Assembly (NCBI GenBank): GCA_016110215.1
Contig: JADWQD010000002.1
Span: 434,001 to 498,000, forward strand
Reading direction: 5' to 3'
DNA length: 64,000 nucleotides
Source: Capronia americana
Lineage: Eukaryota; Ascomycota; Eurotiomycetes; Chaetothyriales; Herpotrichiellaceae
Positions 57,401-64,000 of the stretch are shown in pieces; the first letter of the stretch is position 1; every line of letters starts with the position of its first letter. The position numbers and the translations under genes were made by a program. A model generated the notes under the pieces. It saw nothing but the letters and a program-made list of their open reading frames with translations. It ran no database searches and was not told where the DNA came from.

Positions 57401-59684
57401 TCAAGCCTCCATGGGAGTATCGTAAAAGGCGTCGTCAGTGCCCGGAAAGAAGGATTCCATGGCAATGTCGTCCTCGGGCTGCGGCTGGAGCATGGGGAAC
57501 GACAGCCTCCGACTGTCGATGGAGTCGGCGGCCTTGAGCAACGAGCCCACGGCGGACTCGAGGATGCCGCTGGCGATCTCGAGGAACTCGGCGCTCTTGT
57601 TGGACACGCGCAGCGTCCAGCGATACTCCTGCAGCCGGCGCTGGTAGAACTCGGCCTCCTCCTGGCTGACCGAGGTGACGAAGCACAGGCCGGCGAACGT
57701 GCCGATGAGGGCAAAGTTGAACTTGGACGCAAAGTACCAGAACGACTGCAGGTGCTCGGGCTTCAGGCGGTTGAAGAAGTCCATGGCGCTGATGAGCCGC
57801 GCCTTGGCCGCCGACCGGCAGATCTGGATCATGTACGGGTCCGTGTTGTGCGAGAGCGAGCGCAGGATGCGCCGGTGCAGCGTGATCTCGGTCGCAAAGT
57901 ACGCCAGGTGCAGGTAGCCCACCGAGCTCAGCTTTCCGACCCGCGTCGCGTCCATGCGCAGCGCCTCGGGCATGTCGGCGTACCACGACCGCAACTTGAG
58001 TTGGATCGGCTTGGCTCGCTCCAGGATCGCCTTGGTCGTGTCGTACGAGCTCTTGACCTCCATTTCCGCCTTGAGCGAGTAGAGGCCCTCCAGCACCTCC
58101 GAGAGCATCTTGGTCAGCGTGATCATGGCGCTGAAGAGCGTCCGGCCCTTCTCCACTTCCGTGCTGCCCTCCTCGCCGTCCTCGTCGGCCGCGCTCTCGG
58201 GGAAATCGCTGCTGATCACCGGCTGCACGGCCCAGTTGCTGGAGCAGATGTGCGGCGGCCGCCCGTAGATCAGGGCCGACCACGCGTCCTGCAGAAAGAG
58301 AGCCCACGCGAGTCGTTTCCGGAGCCCCTTCTCCCACGTAGGGATTCGCCAATTCGAGCAGTCCAGGTGCAGTCCCAGGTCTTGACCGATCGCGACGAGC
58401 TGCGACGTCAGCTGCCACGCTTGGTTGCTCCCCGGGCGTTGGAGCAAGAGGAGGCCCGCCTGCACGGTCGACAGTTTGGCCCGATGCGACACGTCCTGCA
58501 GCGTGCGATACGCGAGGTCTTCCAGTTCGGCCACGTCGGGCTTGGGGAGTTTGGCCAGCTCGGAGCTGTACGACCACCAGTTCAGCGCCAGGAGATAGAC
58601 AGCCGCGAGCAGAGGGGGCGAGAATTCCCGATGTGTCCGCCCATACTTCTCCAGGTAGACCTTCTTGTGCAGGATGGGGAAGCTGGGGTGCACGATGCGG
58701 AAGTAGAGTTTGATCAAGGCCAGCCCGTGGGGGGCGACGATGCGCTCAATGTGATCGAGCTCCTCGATTTCCCTAGCATGGTTCGGGGAGTCGGCGTCGG
58801 CGTACTGGTGAAAGAACTCGTTTGGTCCGACTTTGCGGAACGACCCTTGATCGGCCGGACTCTCCCCTCGAAGGTCGTCGTACAGTCGAAGGTCGAGAAG
58901 GGCAAAGTCATGTTCGTCGGTCGGCCCGATCTGTCAAAAGAAAGGTCAGTAGTCGAGGGCTGCCGCCGGCGGTCCAGCAAATTGTCACAGCCCGCGTGGA
59001 ACAAGGACGGCTTACGTATTTTGCGTATCGGTGGTTTTGGAGCCTGGCCATGGTCAGCTCAGAGACAGGATCTCGGAGGAAAGGGCACATTGTTGCTGGT
59101 GTCAGCTGAAGACATACGTACCCCAGCGTCCGCTTCAATAAAGAATCGCCCTGCAGGTTGGCATAATCGTCAATAACCGGGCCAGTACGAATGGACTCGG
59201 CGGACTGCCGTCGTGGGGCGTGTCCATTGCCATCGGAATCTCTGTTATCTCTAGACTTAGCCCCCCGATGATAAAGAGCTGCAGAACCGAGGAGTCCCTC
59301 GTGTGGATTGGGGGGGGAGAACCAGTGTTTGATAAAGGTGGGAAAGCCTCACGATCGTCTTTGCCGAACTGAGGGAGCAGCCGATGCAGTCTCGGAATTG
59401 GTGGCCGCATTCGCCTGTCTCCGTCGCCGGGGAGCCTCCTCGACAAAGGTGCAGGGCTGCTTGTGGAACTGGCACATCACACAGGCAGCTGCATCGGGCG
59501 AGATGACGCAGCGACTCTTCCTCCGTCGACACCCGTCACAGGGGCGGTCGGGGCGAATGCTGGGCCCACGGGGACTCGGGGCATCGCCCAAGCGCGCACT
59601 GGTGGGCGATGTCATGGTACCGCTCACGGTGCTCCTGGCAGCGGTGGTAGGGTCGATAAGAGAAGGCGGCACGGTCGAGAGCAT
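57401..59684 (-). CDS. Zn2Cys6 transcription factor, DAL81/TamA-like
   Basis: Four exons are proposed: 59684-59370, 59297-59122, 59043-59016, 58930-57401, giving 682 residues. The DNA-binding cluster is CDGCRRRKSRC, then CVMC and C (CQFHKQPC), with six cysteines. The joins of exons 2-4 restore LLKRTLGLQNHRYAKY and IGPTDEHDFALLDLRLYDD. The fungal-specific regulatory domain follows, with LYFRIVHPSFPILHKKVYLE, FSPPLLAAVYLLALNWWSY, LSTVQAGLLLLQRP and QLVAIGQDLGLHLDCSNW. These stretches are characteristic of the Dal81/UGA35-TamA group, which in yeast and Aspergillus co-activates genes for urea/allophanate, GABA and amino-acid use. The first intron is the least certain; both its ends are guesses. 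Position next to an allophanate-hydrolase-type enzyme supports a local role. It may instead be a paralogue of the global factor. Confidence 0.85.
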
Positions 59685-60209
59685 GACCGTTATGGGGGTG
59701 TCCGGAGAACGGTGCCTTTATTGGCGAGGGCCAAGCGCTCGAGCAGAACCATATCAGATATGTTTGCTTTTTACCTTTGCGATCCAGGGCAGATTTCGGT
59801 TTGTGGGCGAGTCGCGTCAGGATAAGCTTCTGTTTCCTGGTAGGAGTGGCACATTTGTAGGGCAGGCCACAAACGGGTCAAGGCAGATCTGGCAGCGACT
59901 AATGGGCTGCCAGCATGGGCCCCGGCTAGCCCGGTATAGCGAATGAGCCAGCAATTGATTGAGTAACAAATAATAGGCCCCGTGGATTAGTGTCGTTCCC
60001 GAGCGCTGCGAGAGATAAGAAAGCCCGCCGTTCCATTGGTTGCCAGGCCGATCGGGGCTGGCGAACGGGGCAGGCAAGCGGAGAAGGCGGTGCCACCTGC
60101 GTGGGCGTGGTGGATGGAGGGGGTGGGTGAGACGCAGGCTTGTCACCTTGTCATGCAGTCGCTATCGTTAAATGCCAAAACATGTCATCGAAATCGCCGT
60201 CTACTACTT
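59685..60209. other. intergenic, promoter of the DAL81-like gene
   Basis: About 525 bp between the 3' end of the fused hydrolase and the regulator start, both on the - strand. No clear motif is seen. Confidence 0.45.
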
Positions 60210-62439
60210 CTACTGCCCCGTCATCGCCTGGAACCGGCTCGCTATCCCCAACACCTCGCTGTCCGAGCACCGGCAGCCCAGCAACGTCACGCTGAACGGC
60301 AGCTGCGGGCCAGCCTCGCCCTCACGGTATGTCGCGGCCGGCACTGCAACGGCGCACATATCCAGCACGTTGGCGAAGTGCGTGAAGGTCCCCATCTTCG
60401 CATTCAGCCGGATCGGGTCTGCGAGCATGGCCTCGATGGTTGGATGCGCCGGTGCAGTCGGCACGATCAACACGTCGATTCCCGATCTGTCCGCCGAGGC
60501 GAACTGGGCCGTCGCTTGGCGTGTGTACAACGCCTTGGCCTGAAGCTCCCGGAATAACTGGACAGCGGTGCTCTGTCGTGCGACAACCTCCTCGAAAAGC
60601 TCGAGGGTGACCGGGTGCAGGTGCTGTCTGTTCTTCTCCAGGAAATCGTCCGGTAGGCTCGCCAGTCGCTCCGAGACAAAGGTGCCGGCGTAGAGCAGGT
60701 CACCCGCTTTTTGGAATGGTGTCCAGTCGATGGGTACCAGGCTACCACCCATGCTCTGCAGCTGTTGCACCGCTTCGTTGAACAGCTTGCGATAGGTAGG
60801 TGAGCACACCTCGAGAACTTCGGGCGGCGGGATGCCAAATCGAAATGACTCTCTTTGGGGGCCCAAGGAATTGACGTGTCGTTCCGCTGGGAAGGTATCT
60901 CTCGAATAGCGATCGCCTTCGTCATATTCCTCACAAACCTGCCATACCGTCCGAGCGTCGTCGACAGTTTTCGCGGTGAACGCAATGCAATCCAGGGACA
61001 GGCACGCAGGAGTAATGCCTTCGAACGACACCAGACCACGCGTGGGCTTGAATCCGACAACCCCGTTGTAGCCCGCGGGAACACGGCCAGATCCAGCCGT
61101 GTCTGTCGCAAGCGAAAAGGTTGCCTGGTCGTGAATGTCAGCAAATAGGGATCAATACCTCGTAGCCCCGCGTGAAACCCACCAGATCAGCGCCAACACT
61201 GACACAGCTTCCGCTACTACTGCCCCCTGAGATGTGCTCGTCGCTAAACACAGAGTGCGTGACACCAAACGGACTTCGGCACCCGCTCAGTCCGGTCGCC
61301 AGCTGATCCAGGTTCACCTTGCCCAGATACAGCGCGCCTTGGGCAATAACCTTCTGGTAGACCACGGCGGACTTGGTTGCTACGAATGCCAGGGGCGGGC
61401 ATGCCGTCGTCGTCTCGACTCCCTGGACGTCAATGGAGTCCTTGACCGTAAAAGGCACGCCAAATAGCGCTGGACGCGCATGTTTGTCTGGGAACAGCTC
61501 GAGCAGGCGTCTGGCTTGCTCCAAAACGGCATCGCGTGACTCCCGCCTGATCCAAACGGCCGGGTCGATTTTGTCGTACTTTTCAATTCGGTCGTACAGT
61601 GCATTGGCCAGCTCCAGAGGCGACAGGCCGTTTTTGTAGGATTTCTGAAGGTCGTCGATTCCGAGTCTGCCATTCCAGGCCGGGGGCGTCTGTGGAGGAG
61701 TGCTGACCCCGTTGCTTTGATTCTGCCAGGGAGAGAGCACATCCAACACCGGTTGCAGATCAGCCACAAACCCGAAAAGGCCTTGTGACCAGTAGATCAT
61801 GTCGAGAGAAGCCGTCTTGAACGCGGCGTTGTAGCCCGCGGTGCTTTGAACAATGCCGCAGCACTCAAACCCCCGATCGTTGGCCTCTCTGATGCTGGTT
61901 GAAAAGCAGCATTCCGTCGTCACGCCCGAGACAAGCAGGTGCGTGATTCCGCGAGCCTTTAGTTTGTGGAGGATCTGGGTGTTCCAGAAGGAGCCCTTGC
62001 CCGGCTTGTCGATGACCACTTCCGCGGGCAATGGCTGCAGCTCGTCGACAATATCATGGCCGTACTCTCCCCGAACCAGGAGACGGCCCATCTCGCCCTT
62101 GTCTCCAATGACTTTGAGATGCTGCTTGTTTCCGGGCGCGGCGGCCTGGCGGATGAGCTTGGAAGACGGGCAGTCCGCCAGCGACGGCACCTGGCCTTCC
62201 CGTGTGTGGACGATGAGCATGCTCGCACTCCGGCATGCTTCAAGCAGCTGCTTTGTCGGGGCGATCGAGGCCTGTACGGCTTCAAGATTCCCACCTTGGA
62301 TCTCGCCGAAGCCGCCAGAGCAGATAAAATCGCGTTGCATGTCGATGACCAATAGTGCCGTGTGCTTCAGCGGGAAGGAGAAGGGGTAGGGCTTTGCCTC
62401 AATAGTGAGGAAGCCCTGGTTGTCCTTCGATGCACCCAT
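60210..62439 (-). CDS. fused cysteine hydrolase - amidase: probable biuret hydrolase / allophanate hydrolase
   Basis: Two exons, 62439-61183 and 61124-60210 (58-nt intron), give 723 residues. Residues ~15-235 are an isochorismatase-like cysteine hydrolase: LLVIDMQRDF (Asp33), VIDKPGKGSF (Lys145/Lys148) and GVTTECCFSTSIREANDRG with Cys178 as likely nucleophile. HTREG, LADCP and VRGEYGHDI are words I associate with biuret hydrolases. Residues ~265-723 are an amidase-signature domain: VPFTVKDSID (Lys333), GGSSSGS (~405-411) and DTAGSGRVPAGYNG (Ser431), with FKPTRGL, PTAPAHPTIEAMLADPI and LPFSVTLLG, as in allophanate hydrolases. Together they would turn biuret into allophanate and then ammonia plus CO2. 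The C-terminal extra domain of AtzF and Dur1,2 is absent. ATG at 62437-62439 is preferred over an upstream one (62526). A triuret-type first domain is the main alternative. Confidence 0.8.
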
Positions 62440-63341
62440 AGCGACAGTGATCTGACCTTCGGTCTGGAGATTTTGATGGCAGGGACGTACGCTATCAAGC
62501 TGCACGAGTGACGGAGAGAGATGCACCTACAGTGGTCCGGAGCATGTTGGTCTTATACGAGAGCAGTGTTCGGTCAGTGCGCGACGGCCGAGAAACACTG
62601 CTGTGACAATGAAACGCTGTTTAGTCAAGCAAACCTCGAGGACGGTCAAGCCCGCCGACCTCAGGGGAGGATGCAGAGCAAACGTGCCCCAGACAAACCA
62701 ATACCAACCCGATGCCGTGAGCAGGATCGTGTCCCTGATAGCTGATAAGGCCGCCGCCAGACGCAGGGCCGGCAGAACAGGCTAGCCTCGTATCCTGCGT
62801 CTGTAAACTTTCACGCGCCGGTGGCCGCGGTCTCGAGTTTTGCCCTGTGGCCGTCGGCGGTCTCGTAACGTCGTGTCTCGCTGGAGGCCCGTATTGGCAC
62901 TGTGGCCGCCGGCGCGCCTCTCTCTGCCGCCGGCACTATCAGCCCCAGCCTCCCCACCCGCGGCTCTATCACTCTCTTGTATCTGGGATCTCGCGTGGCC
63001 CAACGTCGCGCCAACCCCGGATTCTGATCTCTGCGGGTCTGGATGGGACTGGAATGGAAGATCTGATGAGATCGACGGGCCTTCGACCACCGCCGGGGCG
63101 CCTATCTTCCCCTGCTGCCCCCTGCTCCCTCGTGGCGTCCTGGTCTATCAGTGCATCTCACATGCACTTCGTCTATCTTGGAGGATTCCAGCCTTGAAGG
63201 GAGAATTGTCAACAGCAGGAACTGGATGTCTATATAGAGCTCTTTTCGCCTCGCGATTGTGTTCAAGGTTCCTCATCCTTCAAGTTGCAGTTTCCACATC
63301 CTTCCAGCCTGCCTTCCACGGTCCAAACTCCGCCACTCAAG
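62440..63341. promoter_or_regulatory. divergent promoter of the fused hydrolase and the NCS1 permease
   Basis: 902 bp between the two start codons. GATA-type motifs (HGATAR, either strand) are seen at 62736-62741, 62743-62748, 62936-62941, 62966-62971, 63102-63107, 63145-63150 and 63173-63178. In fungi such sites bind AreA/Nit2, the activator of genes for secondary nitrogen sources. Seven copies exceed the roughly two to three expected by chance in 0.9 kb of average composition, but not overwhelmingly. Confidence 0.55.
62736..62748. promoter_or_regulatory. tandem GATA pair, candidate AreA site
   Basis: TGATAGCTGATAA holds two HGATAR sites one base apart in the same orientation. AreA-type factors often use paired sites. 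It lies about 300 bp upstream of the fused hydrolase and about 590 bp upstream of the permease. Confidence 0.5.
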
Positions 63342-64000
63342 ATGGTTAACTTCTCGGCCGAACGCTTCTCCCCGAAGCGCCTTTCTCCTCAACGCGTCAA
63401 GGCCAAGGTCGGGCCTCACATGCACTGGAAGGTGCCCATGGAGAAGGGAGTTTACCAAGACTCTCGCTGGTCCAATCCGGACCTGGACCCCATTGCACCT
63501 GAGGACCGAACCTGGGGTGCTCTTGTATGTGCCGTGCGTCGTACTTCGAACAGCTGACTGATGCTTCCATAGGATTACTGGGCATACTGGACGAGTGACA
63601 TGCTTGCTCCTCCTCTTGCATCCACAGTCTCATCCGTCATGAGCTTGGGGTTCACTGCTCGCGAGACCATCCCCATTGTGTTCTGTGGGTTTGCGTTGTG
63701 CTCCGGAGCTTTGACCTTGACCGGCAAGATGGGTGCTCGATATAGCATTCCATTCCCCGTGCTCGTCCGCTCCATTTTTGGCATGTAAGTTGGCACCTCA
63801 AGCTCTTGTCATCACCTCTCTTCGGCCTCTGGCTCCATCCTCGATACTGACTTTCTGTAAACCACAGGTATGGCAGCTATCCCATCATCGTGCTCCGCTC
63901 ATTCGGTAGGTGTGAAGTGCTTCTTGGGGCGCCCAAAGCTGACTCTCATTCCCCAGTGGCCGCCATGTGGACGGCAATCCTCTGCGTCCAGGCTGGTGAT
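63342..64000 (+). CDS. NCS1-family nucleobase/ureide permease, N-terminal part (cut by window end)
   Basis: Four exons are visible: 63342-63524, 63573-63784, 63868-63905 and 63957 to the window end. The N terminus is hydrophilic and basic (MVNFSAERFSPKRLSPQRV), then RWSNPDLDPIAPEDRTWGAL and the first membrane helices: YWAYWTSDMLAPPLAS, FTARETIPIVFCGF, MGARYSIPFPVLVRSIFGM, YGSYPIIVLRSFVAAMW. This pattern is that of fungal NCS1 permeases (uracil, allantoin, uridine, thiamine type), proton symporters of the plasma membrane. The substrate cannot be set from this part. Divergent pairing with the biuret/allophanate-type hydrolase suggests uptake of that enzyme's substrate or a precursor. About two thirds of the protein lies beyond the window. 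Confidence 0.88.

Noticed and set aside
57338..59176. 612-codon + strand frame opposite the DAL81-like gene
   Set aside because: The - strand gives a full Zn2Cys6 regulator with conserved motifs and good splice sites; the + frame has none.

Overview
The window is nuclear DNA from a filamentous ascomycete (Pezizomycotina). Genes lie on both strands and are separated by 0.3-2.5 kb. Many carry short GT...AG introns (about 45-130 nt, often with a CTAAC/CTGAC-like branch site). Typical fungal families are present: ATG8, ATG29, MMM1, BRE1, HEM13, laccase, Rds1-like and Zn2Cys6 regulators. The order within Pezizomycotina cannot be fixed from this sequence alone. Exon joins quoted below were made by eye. 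For every spliced gene given an aa length, the joined exons are a multiple of three.

Layout. 0-5 kb: 3' end of BRE1, an SDR oxidoreductase with an acidic tail, and acireductone dioxygenase (methionine salvage). 5-7.3 kb: no gene. 7.4-11.5 kb: a six-exon transcription-factor-like protein and MMM1. 12.2-15.4 kb: a divergent pair, acetolactate decarboxylase and a catabolic (AlsS-type) acetolactate synthase, which together make acetoin from pyruvate. 15.4-16.3 kb: a repeat patch with a possible solo LTR. 16.5-24.4 kb: a DUF6604 protein, two hypothetical proteins and a GPI-type wall protein. 27-30 kb: a secreted Rds1/ferritin-like protein and a GH16-like protein without signal peptide. 30.7-34 kb: small unknown genes and ATG29. 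35-45 kb: laccase, HEM13, ATG8 and an O-methyltransferase. 47-54 kb: a second transcription-factor-like protein, a GNAT acetyltransferase and a beta-lactamase-like serine hydrolase, set among microsatellites.

55.6-64 kb is the most striking part: an MCT-like MFS transporter, a Zn2Cys6 regulator of the DAL81/TamA type, a fused cysteine hydrolase-amidase that looks like biuret hydrolase joined to allophanate hydrolase, and (divergent from it) an NCS1 permease cut by the window end. The shared promoter of enzyme and permease carries several GATA-type motifs. Read together this looks like a compact nitrogen-scavenging cluster for biuret or a related ureide: uptake by the permease, two-step hydrolysis on one polypeptide, and local plus global nitrogen control. 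The substrate assignment is inference from family resemblance.
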